From Corynebacterium glyciniphilum AJ 3170 (lineage in GTDB: Bacteria; Actinomycetota; Actinomycetes; Mycobacteriales; Mycobacteriaceae), in contig NZ_VDYZ01000018.1 of NCBI RefSeq assembly GCF_007673095.1, forward strand, positions 1 through 53,142: a stretch of 53,142 nt of DNA, written 5' to 3'. This document shows positions 40,818 to 51,365 of the stretch, piece by piece (the stretch's first letter is position 1; each line of letters starts with the position of its first letter). The translations under genes were made by a program, and so were the position numbers. A model generated the notes under the pieces. That model saw nothing but the letters and a program-made list of their open reading frames with translations. It made no database searches and had not been told where the DNA came from.

Positions 40818-41642
40818 ATGGGAACGTCTGTGCGTGCAGCGGTGGTCTCAACCGTGCGCCGCTACCACCGGCAGGTGCATGGTGACGGGGGCGACCAGCC
40901 GCTGGCGTGGTTCCGGGTGCATGTGCCGCACCCGCGCCTGTGGAGAGCCCCGCAGGACGGCACCGCCGCCGTGGTGGCCGCCGTGGTGCCGGTGGTGCTG
41001 GACCAACCTGTACGCCACCGTCTGGCCGAAGGTCTGCGTATGAGCGGGGGCGCTGATGCGCTGGTGACTGCAACTGCCCCGGCACCGCGGGCGACCTCCA
41101 CGGTGGAGCGCTCCTACGCTGGTATGGCCTCCCTGCTCCGCTTGTCCACCCTCTGCCTCGTCGGGGTGCCTGAGGAGGTTGCCGACCGGATGAGGTGGGC
41201 GGCCACAGGGTGTGGCCTGCTGGCGTCACGGCTGGACGGTCTGCCTGTCGGAGCCCGCGTCCGCACGTCCGCCGAGGATGCCCGGAATCCGCTGCAGGTG
41301 ACCACGTTGCCGGGGTGGGTCGTCGGAACGGACGCCTACGGCGAGCCCGTCGTCCTGTACCTTCCACCGGGCACCACGGCCCTGTTGCGGGGCGCCGCCG
41401 CCGAGGCGGTGTCCCTGACCATTCCGCCGTCAGGACGGGTGGTCGGTGAGGACGTCATACTGGCCTCGACGATCGCCGGGTGGGAAGCTGCCTGGCATCC
41501 GCAGCTCTGCCGGGTGGTGGTCGACACCGTCGGTGACCTGGACGACGGGTGCCTGCCGGATGTCGTCGTCGATCTCACCGCCGGAACGGTCAGTAGCGGC
41601 GGGGTGGTGGTGGAGATCACCCCGTTGCCGCTGCGGACGTGA
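40818..41642 (+). CDS. ESX-4-adjacent protein of unknown function, 274 aa
   Basis: I do not recognise a family. The protein has no clear transmembrane segment or signal peptide. It is rich in Val/Ala strands (AAVVAAVVPVVLDQPV, GEDVILASTIAGW, VVVDLTAGTVSSGGVVVEI). It diverges from eccB and has the same GGGGGA ribosome binding site as eccB and eccD, so it probably belongs to the secretion locus. EccE or an EspG-like protein was considered but no motif supports either. A secretion-associated chaperone or cytoplasmic partner is possible. Confidence 0.55.
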   Translation: MGTSVRAAVVSTVRRYHRQVHGDGGDQPLAWFRVHVPHPRLWRAPQDGTAAVVAAVVPVVLDQPVRHRLAEGLRMSGGADALVTATAPAPRATSTVERSYAGMASLLRLSTLCLVGVPEEVADRMRWAATGCGLLASRLDGLPVGARVRTSAEDARNPLQVTTLPGWVVGTDAYGEPVVLYLPPGTTALLRGAAAEAVSLTIPPSGRVVGEDVILASTIAGWEAAWHPQLCRVVVDTVGDLDDGCLPDVVVDLTAGTVSSGGVVVEITPLPLRT

Positions 41643-41709
41643 CTGTGGGGATCACGGGCGCTCACGGGGATCGCGGGGGCTGTTCCCACGGTCGGCTACG
41701 CTGACGGCA

Positions 41710-42702
41710 ATGGACAACTTCGTGGTGTGGATGGAGCGGCATCAGATTGCCCTGTATCTCGGCGCTCTCCTGGTCGGAGGCGCGGTCGGTACCGCACTCC
41801 CCCATGCGGACAGAGGTCTCGCATCCGCGGTGAACCCGGTGCTGGCGCTGCTGCTCTACGCGACATTCCTGGGCATTCCGCTCCGGGGTGCACTGGCGAA
41901 GCTGCGGGACAGGCGGTTCCTGGTCACCGTCGCCGTGGTGAACTTCGTACTGGCACCCCTGGTGGCGTGGCTGGTGACCAGGCCCGTGGCCGGTGACGAC
42001 GTCCTCCTGGTCGGGGCGTTGTTCGTCCTGCTCACACCGTGCATCGACTATGTCATCGTGTTCACCGGCCTGGCCGGTGGGGCCGCCGACAGGTTGCTGG
42101 CCGCGGCCCCTCTACTGATGCTGGCCCAGATGGTCCTCCTCCCGGTCTTCCTGTGGGTCTTCCTCGGGGAGGACGTGGTCGCGGAGTTCGACGCCGCGCC
42201 CTTCATCGAAGCGTTCGTGGTGCTGATCCTGCTGCCGTTGTGCGCCGCCGGACTGACCCAGACCGTCCCGGGTCGGACGGGCCGTAGGATCCGGGCTACG
42301 GTGGGCGGGGCCATGGTCCCGCTGATGATGCTCACCCTCGCTGTGGTCGTCGCGTCGCAGATCGCCGAGGTGAACCGGCAGTGGTCGACACTGATCCGGG
42401 TGGTGCCCGTCTACGTGGCGTTCGCCGTGGTGATGACGGCGGTCGGATGGGTCGCCGGACGTGGCGCGCGGACGGATGTACCGGGACGACGTGCGGTGGT
42501 GTTCACCGGGGTGACCCGGAACTCTCTGGTGGTGCTGCCGTTGGTGCTCGCCCTGCCTGCGGGGTATGCGCTGGCACCGTCGGTGGTGGTCACCCAGACA
42601 CTGGTCGAACTGGTGGTCATGGTGATCCTGGTCCGGGTGGTCCCACTCCTGCTTCCGGTCTCTGCTCCCGTCAGAGGTGCAGGACGGCCTGGGCGATCAT
42701 GA
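41710..42702 (+). CDS. BASS/ACR3-related transporter (arsenic resistance protein-like)
   Basis: This 330-aa membrane protein has about ten helices in the two-fold pattern of the bile acid:sodium symporter superfamily, to which ACR3 belongs. A conserved Cys appears in LLTPCIDYVIVFTGLAGG, as in arsenite exporters, and GVTRNSLVVLPLVLALP matches the second signature. It may export arsenite or transport an organic anion. Its 3' end overlaps the convergent mgtE by about 32 bp. It is core-genome material, not part of the arsenic cluster at 11.5-16 kb. Confidence 0.75.
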   Translation: MDNFVVWMERHQIALYLGALLVGGAVGTALPHADRGLASAVNPVLALLLYATFLGIPLRGALAKLRDRRFLVTVAVVNFVLAPLVAWLVTRPVAGDDVLLVGALFVLLTPCIDYVIVFTGLAGGAADRLLAAAPLLMLAQMVLLPVFLWVFLGEDVVAEFDAAPFIEAFVVLILLPLCAAGLTQTVPGRTGRRIRATVGGAMVPLMMLTLAVVVASQIAEVNRQWSTLIRVVPVYVAFAVVMTAVGWVAGRGARTDVPGRRAVVFTGVTRNSLVVLPLVLALPAGYALAPSVVVTQTLVELVVMVILVRVVPLLLPVSAPVRGAGRPGRS

Positions 42703-44029
42703 AGTAGACGATCAGACCTGCCGCGTCGACGAAAGTGCTGATGAACGGGTTGGAGAACACCGCGGGGTCCGCCCGGAGCGCACGGGCGATCATCGGCATG
42801 ATGCCGCCGATGGTCGCGGCCATCGTGCAGACCGCCAGAAGAGTCAGACCGATGATCAGGCCCACTGAGGGGTCGTAGATGACGGTGGTGACCACACCAC
42901 CGAGCAGCCCGAGCAGTGCCCCCAGCGACATCCCCACACCCAGTTCGCGCAGCAGCACCTTCCACACGTCCCTGGGCCGCACGTCACCCAACGCCAGTGC
43001 ACGGGTCACCGTGGTGGCCGCCTGGTTGCCGGTGTTACCACCGGTGCCGATCATCAGGGGCATGAACAGGGCGAGTACCGTGACCTGCTCCAGTGTCGCC
43101 TCGAACACCGACAGCACCTGGACGGTCAGCGTCGCGCCGACGGCGAGCACCAGCAGCCAGATGATGCGGGAGCTCACCAGGGAACGCACCGGCGTGGCGA
43201 GGTACGGACGACGCAACGGTTCCACACCGCCCTGACGTGCCGCGTCCTCGGTCTCCTCGTGTTCCAGGATCCGTGCCGCATCGTCGATGGTGAGCATGCC
43301 GACGAGGCGGTCCTCCCGGTCGACGATCGGCAGTGCGAGGAATCCGAGTTCGGCGCAGCGACGGGCCGCGGCCTCCGCCGTCTCATATGCGGTCATGGCG
43401 CTGACGTCCTGCATGATCTCCGAGATCCCGACCTCAGGATCAGAACGCAGCAGGTCGCGGAGGCTGACGACACCGGTCAGGTGCCGGCTGCCGTCCAGCA
43501 CCGGGAGGGTGTACACCGTCTCTGCGTCATCGAGCTGGGCGTGGACTCGCTGAAGAGCCTCCCCCACTGTGGCGTCGACCCTGGTGGAGACGTACTCGGG
43601 GGTCATCCGCCGACCGACGGATCCTTTCGGGTACCCGAGCACCTCCGAGGTCAGCTGCCGGTCCTTCGTGGACAACCCGTGGAGCAGCCGCGGGGCCAGC
43701 GCGGCAGGGAGTTCGTCGAGCAGCCACACCCGGTCGTCCGGGTCGAGGTCGCTGAAGATCGTGGCGACCTCTCCGTCCCTGAGCCCCTGGATCAGGTCGC
43801 GCTGCAGGGCGGGCGAGAACCGCTCAAAGACCTCGATGGCGTTGTCCTTGGGCAACAGCCGGTAGACGATGGCCCGCTGTTCGATCGGCAGACGCTCCAG
43901 GAGCGCCGTGACCTGTTCAGTGGACAGTGGTGTGACGGTTTCGACGATGCCGGTGAAGTTCTTGGTCTCCACGAGCTCCCCGACGGTGTCGGTGAGATCG
44001 ATCGCGTCGACGATCTGCTGTGCGTTCAT
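42671..44029 (-). CDS. mgtE: MgtE magnesium transporter
   Basis: This 452-aa protein has the MgtE layout: an N-terminal superhelical domain (LIQGLRDGEVATIFSDLDPDD), two CBS domains (YVSTRVDATVGEALQRV, IMQDVSAMTAYETAEAAARRC), and five transmembrane helices with GTGGNTGNQAATTVTRALALG and the Asp-containing pore helix. It is a Mg2+ channel gated by cytoplasmic Mg2+. The start ATG has AGGA six bases upstream. It converges on the BASS-type transporter gene. Confidence 0.95.
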   Translation of the reverse strand: MNAQQIVDAIDLTDTVGELVETKNFTGIVETVTPLSTEQVTALLERLPIEQRAIVYRLLPKDNAIEVFERFSPALQRDLIQGLRDGEVATIFSDLDPDDRVWLLDELPAALAPRLLHGLSTKDRQLTSEVLGYPKGSVGRRMTPEYVSTRVDATVGEALQRVHAQLDDAETVYTLPVLDGSRHLTGVVSLRDLLRSDPEVGISEIMQDVSAMTAYETAEAAARRCAELGFLALPIVDREDRLVGMLTIDDAARILEHEETEDAARQGGVEPLRRPYLATPVRSLVSSRIIWLLVLAVGATLTVQVLSVFEATLEQVTVLALFMPLMIGTGGNTGNQAATTVTRALALGDVRPRDVWKVLLRELGVGMSLGALLGLLGGVVTTVIYDPSVGLIIGLTLLAVCTMAATIGGIMPMIARALRADPAVFSNPFISTFVDAAGLIVYFMIAQAVLHL

Positions 44030-44296
44030 GCTGGGTCCTAACCGGGTTACCGTGTGTCTCTCACGCGGTGGCGGGGTGTCGCGCCCACGCGTGCACACGG
44101 CTCGGGTCAGGTCAGATCAACCGTCCGTGCTGCAGGGAAGGCGCGCTGCAATGGCTGCAATGGCTGCAATGTCTGTCAGGGGAACTGTCACTGTTCACGA
44201 TTCCTCACCTGCCTTCCCTGCCTGCCGGGCCACACGTCGGTGTGGCCCCGGAATCGTCCTGGTCCGCGACTACCGTGCCACAGAAGTCTCTCCGGC
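44030..44296. other. Intergenic region between truA and mgtE, with a 9-bp tandem repeat
   Basis: No gene is seen. CTGCAATGG is repeated at 44146, 44155 and 44164 (the last copy ends in T). The region probably contains the mgtE promoter, which was not pinned down. Confidence 0.5.
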
Positions 44297-45190
44297 TCAA
44301 AGCCGACGACCGCTGTCGCCCCCGGGCTCAGTCGGCTGCCCGAGCGGAGCCCGCCGGTCCCGGGTGACGGCCACGCGGGCCGCCAGGTCTGCCTCAGCGG
44401 GGTACTGCACGGACACCAGGTTCAGTCCACAGGCCGGGGCGACGGGGACCGCTGAGCTCCGGGAGCGCTCCTTCAGCAGGTCACCGGTGAAGCTCCTGTC
44501 CCGCCGTCCCTCCCCCACCGTCAGTACCGCACCGACGAGGGAACGTACCATCGACCAGCAGAACGCGTCGGCCATCACCGTCGCCTCGTAGGTCGACGGT
44601 TCCGTGGACGTCGAGATGTCCCGCCAGTTGAACTCCTGGAGTTCACGCACGGTCGTCGCATTCGGCCGGTGGCGGCAGAAGGCGGCGAAATCGTGGAGCC
44701 CGACGAGGACGTCGGACGCGGCCTGGACGGTTCCGAGGTCCACCTCGTGCCGCCAGGTCGCCGTGTCACGGACCCGCAGCGGCAGTGGCCCGGCCGGGGC
44801 CGTGGTCACGCGGTAGATGTAGCGGCGCGACAGTGCGGAGAACCGGGCGTCGAATCCCTCGGGTGCGGCGCTGGCCCCGTGCAGGCGGATATCCTCCGGC
44901 AGTATGCGTGACAGCCGCCGGACCAGGGCCTCCGGCCGGTCCAGTGAGCGTTGCCGGAATGCAGTCTCCGGGATGTCCACGTGGGCCACCTGGCCGTTCG
45001 CGTGGACACCGGCATCGGTTCGCCCCGCGACCACGAGCTCCACCGGTTCCCGGACAACCAGGGACAACGCGTCCTCCAGTACACCGGCCACGGTGCGCAA
45101 CCCTTCCTGCGGACCTTTCTGGCGGGCCCACCCGTGGAAGTCCGTCCCGTCGTAGGCCACGTCCAGCCGGACGCGTACCGTGTCCGTCAT
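44297..45190 (-). CDS. truA: tRNA pseudouridine(38-40) synthase TruA
   Basis: This 297-aa protein is TruA. It has [16 protein letters not shown] at the N-terminus, the catalytic Asp in [16 protein letters not shown] near residue 59, [10 protein letters not shown], and [21 protein letters not shown] in the C-terminal lobe. It isomerises uridines 38-40 of tRNA anticodon arms. It starts with ATGA overlap with the upstream DUF998 gene and follows the rplQ operon. Confidence 0.97.
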   Translation of the reverse strand: MTDTVRVRLDVAYDGTDFHGWARQKGPQEGLRTVAGVLEDALSLVVREPVELVVAGRTDAGVHANGQVAHVDIPETAFRQRSLDRPEALVRRLSRILPEDIRLHGASAAPEGFDARFSALSRRYIYRVTTAPAGPLPLRVRDTATWRHEVDLGTVQAASDVLVGLHDFAAFCRHRPNATTVRELQEFNWRDISTSTEPSTYEATVMADAFCWSMVRSLVGAVLTVGEGRRDRSFTGDLLKERSRSSAVPVAPACGLNLVSVQYPAEADLAARVAVTRDRRAPLGQPTEPGGDSGRRL

Positions 45191-46014
45191 TCCCCGCTCT
45201 CCTTCCGGTCACCCTGGTGGCGACGACGTCCCCACCCCGGTGACAGTGCACCGTGGAAACCCGGGTAGCGACGGGGCGTTGAGCCGACGTCCGTGCCGGA
45301 CAAACCGGCGGCCTCCATGTCGGCGACCCGTCTGCTCTCCTGGTCCGCCGCTCCTCCCAGTGAGTACATGCAGACACCGATGACCATCAGCCATATCGTC
45401 AGGGTGTCGAAGGCGAGCCTCTCGTAGGCCCCGGGCAGGCCACGGGGGCCCAGCAACAGCAGGGCCAGCATCCCGACCACTGACGCGGTGAGCATCAGGC
45501 GGGTGATCAGCAGGTACGCACCGTAGATCAGCGGGTGCGGATCACGTCCCCCCGCAGAACGTGCGGTCCCCACGCCGGTGAGGAACGCCATGAACGACCA
45601 CATCAGGATCGCGTAGACCAGCATCGACAGGTCGTGGATCGCCGGCGACACGTTGTAGGGGAACAGTCCCGCCAACATCGACACCGCACCCGCACCCGCG
45701 ATGAGCACCGCAGGAATCCTCACCGAGCGATGACCTTCCCTGCCCGCCGCCAGCCACATCACGCCGGCGGCCACGACGATGATGAAGGCCGCCGCGGTAT
45801 AGGACGCGTTCGTGATCAGGTACGACGGGTTGCAGACGTACCTGGTGCCGAGGTTGTCGCGCAGGACCTGGCACTCGGTGACGGTGAAGTCGCTGATGCG
45901 GTTGTCGGTGAACGAATACAGTCCCCGCCAGCTCATCAGGGCGACGATGTGCCCGAAACCTGTGACGAGACCGCTGAGGAACAGCAGCACGCCGGCAAGT
46001 CGGTAGGTCAACAC
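45187..46014 (-). CDS. DUF998-type membrane protein
   Basis: This 275-aa protein has six or so hydrophobic segments, beginning [24 protein letters not shown] and including [48 protein letters not shown] is a DUF998 signature. An equivalent gene lies upstream of truA in mycobacteria. The GTG at 46014 was chosen as the likely start. It overlaps truA by four bases. Function is unknown. Confidence 0.7.
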   Translation of the reverse strand: MLTYRLAGVLLFLSGLVTGFGHIVALMSWRGLYSFTDNRISDFTVTECQVLRDNLGTRYVCNPSYLITNASYTAAAFIIVVAAGVMWLAAGREGHRSVRIPAVLIAGAGAVSMLAGLFPYNVSPAIHDLSMLVYAILMWSFMAFLTGVGTARSAGGRDPHPLIYGAYLLITRLMLTASVVGMLALLLLGPRGLPGAYERLAFDTLTIWLMVIGVCMYSLGGAADQESRRVADMEAAGLSGTDVGSTPRRYPGFHGALSPGWGRRRHQGDRKESGE

Positions 46015-46110
46015 AAGGCATGACTCTACCAAGTCGGGTCCCGGGGCCGTGAACACGTGGCGGCCCGCACTGGAGCGACGGGTACACCACCCGTGGCCCC
46101 TCCCCCGGGC

Positions 46111-46158
46111 ACGACAACGCCCGCCCCACCGTGAAGAACGGTGGCGGCGGGCGTCGTC
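46111..46158 (-). terminator. Strong hairpin after rplQ
   Basis: ACGAC-CGCCCGCC-CCACCGT on one side pairs with ACGGTGG-CGGCGGGCG-TCGT on the other across a five-base loop. It lies 32 bp downstream of the rplQ stop codon and should act as a terminator or attenuator before truA. The U-tract is poor. Confidence 0.65.
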
Positions 46159-46189
46159 AGGTACCGCAGCGGGCGGCCTACCGGGAGAA

Positions 46190-46714
46190 CTACTTCTCCT
46201 CGGTGGACTCCTCAGCAGCCTCGGCCTCTGCTGCCTCGTCGGCGGCAGCGGCATCGGTGGCCTCGTCGGCCTCGACGACCGGGGCGTCCTCGACAGCCTC
46301 GTCAGCAGCCTTGGATGCGGCGGCGCGGGTCGCGCGGGTCGCCTCGGCGGAGGCGAGCTCCTCGAGGACGAGGGAGATCTGGCTCATCGGAGCGTTGTCA
46401 CCCTTACGGTTCTCGAGCTTGATGATGCGGGTGTAACCACCGTTGCGGCCCTCGAACTTCGGCGCGAGCTCGTTGAACAGGTAGGCGACGACCTCCTTGT
46501 CCGTGATGAGCTTCAGCACGTTACGACGGTCGGCGACAGTACCCTTCTTCGCCTTGGTGATGATCTTCTCGACGTACGGGCGCAGGACCTTGGCCTTCGC
46601 GTCCGTGGTCTTGATGGCGCCGTGCTCAATGAGCTGAGCTGCCAGGTTGGCGAGGATCTTCTTCTGGTGGGAAGCAGATCCGCCGAGGCGGGCACCCTTC
46701 TTCGGGGTAGGCAT
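46190..46714 (-). CDS. rplQ: 50S ribosomal protein L17
   Basis: This 174-aa protein is L17. It has [29 protein letters not shown] at the N-terminus, [12 protein letters not shown], and [16 protein letters not shown]. The C-terminal extension of about 50 residues is Ala/Glu-rich and acidic, a frequent feature in actinobacteria. It is the last gene of the rpsM-rpsK-rpsD-rpoA-rplQ series. Confidence 0.98.
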   Translation of the reverse strand: MPTPKKGARLGGSASHQKKILANLAAQLIEHGAIKTTDAKAKVLRPYVEKIITKAKKGTVADRRNVLKLITDKEVVAYLFNELAPKFEGRNGGYTRIIKLENRKGDNAPMSQISLVLEELASAEATRATRAAASKAADEAVEDAPVVEADEATDAAAADEAAEAEAAEESTEEK

Positions 46715-46819
46715 AACTTCTCCTCGTGTGTTTCTTTAGTCAGACTGGGTCAAGCGCGGTGTCGGTGAACCACCGGATGCCCCACTCAGCACAGCCGACG
46801 GCGATTCCCTACGAAGTGA

Positions 46820-47833
46820 CTACTCGGCGATGTCTTCGCCCTCGGTGTCGACGAACTCGCCGGACTCCGGGTCGTAGCCCTCGATGTCGTTGATGTCGAA
46901 GCCCTCGGGTGCGTCCTTGAGACCCAGGCCCAGCTCGGCGAGCTTGACCTTCACCTCGTTGATGGATTTCTGGCCGAAGTTGCGGATATCCAGCAGGTCG
47001 GACTCGGTCCGGCCGGCGAGCTCGCCGACAGTGTGAATGTCCTCGCGCTTCAGGCAGTTGTACGAACGCACGGAGAAGTCGAGGTCCTCGATCGGGGTGC
47101 TGTAGGCGGCGATGTGCTCGGTCTCCATCGGGGACGGGCCGATCTCGATACCTTCAGCAGCCAGGTTGAGTTCCTGGGCCAGACCGAACAGCTCCACCAG
47201 GGTCTTGCCCGCGGACGCCATGGCGTCACGGGCGGTGATGGAGTTCTTCGTCTCGACGTCGATGACCAGCTTGTCGAAGTCCGTGCGCTGTTCGACACGG
47301 GTTGCCTCGACCTTGTAGCTGACCTTCAGCACCGGGGAGTAGATCTGGTCGACCGGGATGCGGCCGATCTCACCGGTGGTGGGAGCGGCCGGGACGTATC
47401 CGCGACCGCGCTCGACGACGAGCTCGATGTCGATCTTGCCCTGCTCATTGAGGGTGGCGATGTGCAGGTCCGGGTTGTGGACCTCCACACCGGTCGGGGC
47501 GACGACGTCTGCCCCGGTGACCTCTCCGGCGCCTTCCTTACGGATGTACATCGTGACCGGCTCATCGGAGTCCGAGGACAGGACCAGGGACTTGATGTTC
47601 AGGATGATGTCGGAGACATCCTCCTTGACACCGGGGATGGTGGTGAACTCGTGGAGCACACCCTCGATCCGGATGGAGGTGACCGCTGCGCCCGGGATGG
47701 ACGACAGCAGGGTGCGGCGCAGTGAGTTTCCGAGGGTGTAGCCGAAACCGGGCTCCAGCGGCTCGATGACGAACCGGGACCGTGCGGGGCTGACGAACTC
47801 TTCGCTCAACGCCGGGCGCTGTGAAATGAGCAT
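46820..47833 (-). CDS. rpoA: RNA polymerase subunit alpha
   Basis: This 337-aa protein is the alpha subunit. The N-terminal assembly domain has [31 protein letters not shown], and [11 protein letters not shown] follows. The C-terminal DNA-binding domain carries [19 protein letters not shown] and [18 protein letters not shown]. The acidic tail is lineage-specific. It lies downstream of rpsD and upstream of rplQ. Confidence 0.99.
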   Translation of the reverse strand: MLISQRPALSEEFVSPARSRFVIEPLEPGFGYTLGNSLRRTLLSSIPGAAVTSIRIEGVLHEFTTIPGVKEDVSDIILNIKSLVLSSDSDEPVTMYIRKEGAGEVTGADVVAPTGVEVHNPDLHIATLNEQGKIDIELVVERGRGYVPAAPTTGEIGRIPVDQIYSPVLKVSYKVEATRVEQRTDFDKLVIDVETKNSITARDAMASAGKTLVELFGLAQELNLAAEGIEIGPSPMETEHIAAYSTPIEDLDFSVRSYNCLKREDIHTVGELAGRTESDLLDIRNFGQKSINEVKVKLAELGLGLKDAPEGFDINDIEGYDPESGEFVDTEGEDIAE

Positions 47834-47951
47834 CTTGCTTCTCCTTGGTGGCGACCGCTATTTGACGCCGTAGAGATGAACAACTGATCTTGACGGGAAC
47901 CGCCACCGGCCGCGTCTGCGGTGGTGGGCGGGGGTGGTGCGACCGAACGTC

Positions 47952-48557
47952 CTACTTGGAGTAGAACTCGACGATGAGCTGCTCCTGCAGCGGCACGTCG
48001 ATCTGGGCGCGCTCGGGCAGCTGGTGCACGAGGATGCGCAGGGAGGACGGCACAACCTGGAGCCAGGCCGGGACGACGGCGTCGACCAGGAGCTCCTGGG
48101 CCTCCTCGAACCACAGCATCGAGCGGGAACGGTCCCGGACGTCGATGATGTCGTACTGGGAGACCTGGAAGGACGGCACGTTGATGTTCTTGCCGTTCAC
48201 GGTGAAGTGACCGTGGGAGACGAGCTGACGTGCCTGTCGACGGGTGCGGGCCAGGCCTGCACGGTAGACGACGTTGTCCAGCCGGGACTCCAGCAGGATG
48301 ACCAGGTTGTCACCGGTCTTGCCGGGACGACGGTTGGCCTCTGCGTAGTAGCGGCGGAACTGCTTCTCCATGACACCGTAGGTGAAGCGGGCCTTCTGCT
48401 TCTCCTGCAGCTGGGTCAGGTACTCCGACTCCTTGATGCGGGTACGACCGGCCTGTCCCGGGGGGTACGGGCGGCGCTCGAAGGAGCGGTCCCCGCCGAC
48501 GAGGTCGACGCGGAGACGACGGGACTTACGGGTGGCGGATCCGGTATAGCGAGCCAT
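47952..48557 (-). CDS. rpsD: 30S ribosomal protein S4
   Basis: This 201-aa protein is S4. It has ARYTGSATRKSRRLRVDL, YPPGQAGRTRIKESEYLTQLQEKQKARFTYGVMEKQF and the S4 RNA-binding motif LDNVVYRAGLARTRRQARQLVSHGHFTVNGKNINVPS. It binds 16S rRNA early in assembly and can repress its own operon. No zinc-binding Cys cluster is present, which is normal for actinobacterial S4. Confidence 0.98.
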   Translation of the reverse strand: MARYTGSATRKSRRLRVDLVGGDRSFERRPYPPGQAGRTRIKESEYLTQLQEKQKARFTYGVMEKQFRRYYAEANRRPGKTGDNLVILLESRLDNVVYRAGLARTRRQARQLVSHGHFTVNGKNINVPSFQVSQYDIIDVRDRSRSMLWFEEAQELLVDAVVPAWLQVVPSSLRILVHQLPERAQIDVPLQEQLIVEFYSK

Positions 48558-48578
48558 GTGGTATCCCTATCCTTTCTT

Positions 48579-48983
48579 CTAGACGCGACGACGCTTCGGC
48601 GGACGGCAGCCGTTGTGCGGCTGCGGAGTCACGTCGGAGATCGTGCCGACCTCGAGGCCGGCGGTGGACAGGGAACGGATGGCGGTCTCGCGGCCGGAGC
48701 CCGGGCCCTTGACGAAAACGTCGACCTTCTTCATGCCGTGCTCCATCGCCTTACGGGCGGCGGACTCGGCGGCCATCTGGGCGGCGAACGGCGTGGACTT
48801 GCGGGAGCCCTTGAAGCCGACGTGTCCCGAGGAGGCCCAGGAGATGACAGCACCCTTCGGGTCCGTGATGGACACGATGGTGTTGTTGAAGGTGGACTTG
48901 ATGTATGCGGCGCCGTGCGCCACATTCTTCTTTACGACGCGACGGCCGGTACGGCGCGCGCCGGAGCGTGCTTTGGGAGGCAT
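48579..48983 (-). CDS. rpsK: 30S ribosomal protein S11
   Basis: This 134-aa protein is S11: [66 protein letters not shown], and the C-terminal [13 protein letters not shown]. It binds the 16S platform region. It is separated from rpsM by three bases. Confidence 0.99.
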   Translation of the reverse strand: MPPKARSGARRTGRRVVKKNVAHGAAYIKSTFNNTIVSITDPKGAVISWASSGHVGFKGSRKSTPFAAQMAAESAARKAMEHGMKKVDVFVKGPGSGRETAIRSLSTAGLEVGTISDVTPQPHNGCRPPKRRRV

Positions 48984-48986
48984 AGA

Positions 48987-49355
48987 CTACTTCTTCTTTC
49001 CTGCGATCGTCTTCTTCGGGCCCTTACGCGTACGAGCATTGGTCTTGGTGCGCTGACCGCGCACAGGCAGGCCACGACGGTGGCGGATGCCCTGGTAGCA
49101 ACCGATCTCGATCTTGCGACGGATGTCAGCCTGGACCTCGCGGCGAAGATCGCCCTCGACCTTCCAGGTGCTCTCGATCGCGTCCCTCAGAGTGGAGACA
49201 TGCTCGTCCGTGAGGTCCTTGGACCGCAGGTCGGGAGAGATGCCGGTCTTCTCCAGCAGCTCGGCGGCACGGGCGGGGCCGATGCCGTAGATGTAGGTGA
49301 GTGCAACCTCCATGCGCTTGTCGCGCGGGAGGTCAACACCAGCAAGGCGTGCCAT
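48987..49355 (-). CDS. rpsM: 30S ribosomal protein S13
   Basis: This 122-aa protein is S13: [53 protein letters not shown]. It contacts the P-site tRNA and the 50S subunit. It is the first gene of the transcript towards rplQ. The usual rpmJ gene between infA and rpsM is absent. Confidence 0.99.
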   Translation of the reverse strand: MARLAGVDLPRDKRMEVALTYIYGIGPARAAELLEKTGISPDLRSKDLTDEHVSTLRDAIESTWKVEGDLRREVQADIRRKIEIGCYQGIRHRRGLPVRGQRTKTNARTRKGPKKTIAGKKK

Positions 49356-49578
49356 ATGGCAGTTCCTTCCGGATTACTGCGGCGGTTTTCTCCACACACG
49401 TCCCGTACTTCCGTCCTCCCCTGCCGCGGAGGGCAGGGACAGGACGGCGGGCTTCAGCCGCCGCGGCCGAAGGTGGTTGTCCGGTACCCGCGAACCTTCG
49501 GACGAGGTTCATCGGGCCACCGGCTGGATGTGTGGAGGCTGAATGACTGTGCGACCAGCGCTGGGGCAGTCGGACGGT

Positions 49579-49797
49579 CTACTTGTAGCGGTAGACGATC
49601 CGACCACGGGTCAGGTCGTAGGGAGACAACTCCACGACGACCCGGTCCTCGGGGAGAATACGGATGTAGTGCTGACGCATCTTGCCGGAGATGTGAGCGA
49701 GCACCTTGTGCCCGTTGTCCAGCTCAACGCGGAACATCGCGTTCGGCAGGGGCTCGATGATCTTGCCCTCAACCTCGATGGCGCCTTCTTTAGCCAT
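49579..49797 (-). CDS. infA: Translation initiation factor IF-1
   Basis: This 72-aa protein is IF-1, an OB-fold factor: [66 protein letters not shown]. It binds the ribosomal A site during initiation. The ATG before AKEG was taken as the start; an in-frame GTG three codons upstream is possible. The gap to rpsM is 223 bp and has no rpmJ. Confidence 0.98.
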   Translation of the reverse strand: MAKEGAIEVEGKIIEPLPNAMFRVELDNGHKVLAHISGKMRQHYIRILPEDRVVVELSPYDLTRGRIVYRYK

Positions 49798-49953
49798 ATC
49801 CTCCACTTTTCCCGGCCCACCGCTGACGACGGGCCTTTAGGTCTGGTCTCGATGGTGTGCCGGACGGTCTGCGGTCTCGCAGTGCCCACGTGTCCACACC
49901 AACGGCTCACGATACGGCATCGGCCTTGGACATGACAAATGCAGGTGCATTCG

Positions 49954-50757
49954 TCAGTACCGGGGGGTGAGGATCCGGGGGCCGTCGTCGGTGGCCGCCA
50001 CGGTGTGCTCCCAGTGCGAGGCGGGAGAGCCGTCCAGGGTCTTGACTCCCCAGTCATCGTCCAGCACGTAGGAGTCGACCGTACCGAGGGCGAGCATCGG
50101 CTCAATGGCCAGCGTGCTGCCTGCCTCGATATGCGGCCCCTTCCCCGGCGCACCTTCGTTCGCCAGGTAGGGGTCCTCATGCATCTCGTGGCCGATGCCG
50201 TGACCACCGTAGCCGTCGACGATGTACAGGGACACCCCGAACTTCTCCTCGGCCCGCTCCGTGGCCTCCTCCAGTGCCCACGAGACGTCGGTCAACCGGT
50301 TCCCCGGGACCATCGCCTTCATCCCCTCGTACAGGACCCACTCGGTGGCCTGGTTCAACTTCAGGGTCTCAGGCGTGAGCGTCTCGTCACCCCCGACGGC
50401 GAACGTCCAGGCTGAGTCCCCCACCCAGCCGTCCAGCGTCGCACCACAGTCGATCGACACCAGGTCGCCGTCCTTGAGGACGGTCGCCGAGTCAGGGATT
50501 CCATGGACGATCATGTCGTTGACCGAGGAACAGATGCTGCCCGGGAAACCGCCGTATCCCTTGAACGTCGGTACCGCACCAGCGGCACGGATCGTCTCCT
50601 CGGCGACAGCGTCAAGGTCGAGCGTGCTGACACCGGCAGCCGCTGCAGCGCGGACCGCCTGCAGCGCGCGTCCCACGATCTCGCCCGACGCCTGCATCGC
50701 GTCGAGTTCACCCGGGGTCTTCCCCTTGACGATCTTGCTCTTCCTACGGAAACCCAT
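49954..50757 (-). CDS. map: Methionine aminopeptidase
   Basis: This 267-aa protein is a type I methionine aminopeptidase. The metal ligands are visible in [19 protein letters not shown] (two Asp), [18 protein letters not shown] (His), EPMLALG (Glu) and [10 protein letters not shown]. It removes N-terminal Met cotranslationally. The ATG gives MGFRRKSK; a TTG three bases before was not used. It follows adk in the secY-adk-map-infA order. Confidence 0.97.
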   Translation of the reverse strand: MGFRRKSKIVKGKTPGELDAMQASGEIVGRALQAVRAAAAAGVSTLDLDAVAEETIRAAGAVPTFKGYGGFPGSICSSVNDMIVHGIPDSATVLKDGDLVSIDCGATLDGWVGDSAWTFAVGGDETLTPETLKLNQATEWVLYEGMKAMVPGNRLTDVSWALEEATERAEEKFGVSLYIVDGYGGHGIGHEMHEDPYLANEGAPGKGPHIEAGSTLAIEPMLALGTVDSYVLDDDWGVKTLDGSPASHWEHTVAATDDGPRILTPRY

Positions 50758-50819
50758 CAACTACCAATCAGTGCGTTCGTGAGGTACCGGCCCGCTACCC
50801 GGGCTCGGCACCGGTCTGG

Positions 50820-51365
50820 TTACCGGTCCAGAGCGTCGAGCGTCGAGGACGAGATGTCCTCCACCGTGCCCTCGGCGTCGACGTTGATGATGATGTCCGC
50901 GTAGTAGTCGATCAGCGGGGCAGTTTCGTCCCGGTAGACCTGCAGACGGGTACGGATCGTGTCTTCCGTGTCATCGCTGCGTCCGCGGGCGAGCATGCGC
51001 TCGACCACGACGTCCTCGGAGACCTGGTAGTTGAGCACGTTGTTCAGTGCGGTGCCCTTACGCTCGAGGATCTCAGAGAGGATCTCGGCCTGCTCGACCG
51101 TGCGCGGGAAGCCGTCCAGCAGGAAGCCGTCGGCTGCGTCCTTCTGGTCGAGACGCTTGCTGACCATGTCCGCGGTGACGGAGGTCGGAACGAGCTTGCC
51201 GGCGTCCATGTACTCCTGTGCCTGACGGCCCAGGTCGGTCTCCTTGGAGATGTTCTCACGGAAGAGATCACCCGTGGAGATGTGCGGCACGCCCAGCGAG
51301 TCGGCGAGGATGGCGGCCTGCGTGCCCTTACCTGCACCGGGCGGGCCGAGGAGAACGAGTCTCAT
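50820..51365 (-). CDS. adk: Adenylate kinase
   Basis: This 181-aa protein is a short-form adenylate kinase with P-loop [32 protein letters not shown] and [15 protein letters not shown]. The LID is short, as in actinobacterial enzymes. It interconverts AMP, ADP and ATP in the cytoplasm. It overlaps secY by ATGA. Confidence 0.98.
   Translation of the reverse strand: MRLVLLGPPGAGKGTQAAILADSLGVPHISTGDLFRENISKETDLGRQAQEYMDAGKLVPTSVTADMVSKRLDQKDAADGFLLDGFPRTVEQAEILSEILERKGTALNNVLNYQVSEDVVVERMLARGRSDDTEDTIRTRLQVYRDETAPLIDYYADIIINVDAEGTVEDISSSTLDALDR

Noticed and set aside
40818..41642. Assignment as EccE or EspG
   Set aside because: The protein lacks the membrane helices of EccE and shows no EspG motif that I can point to.
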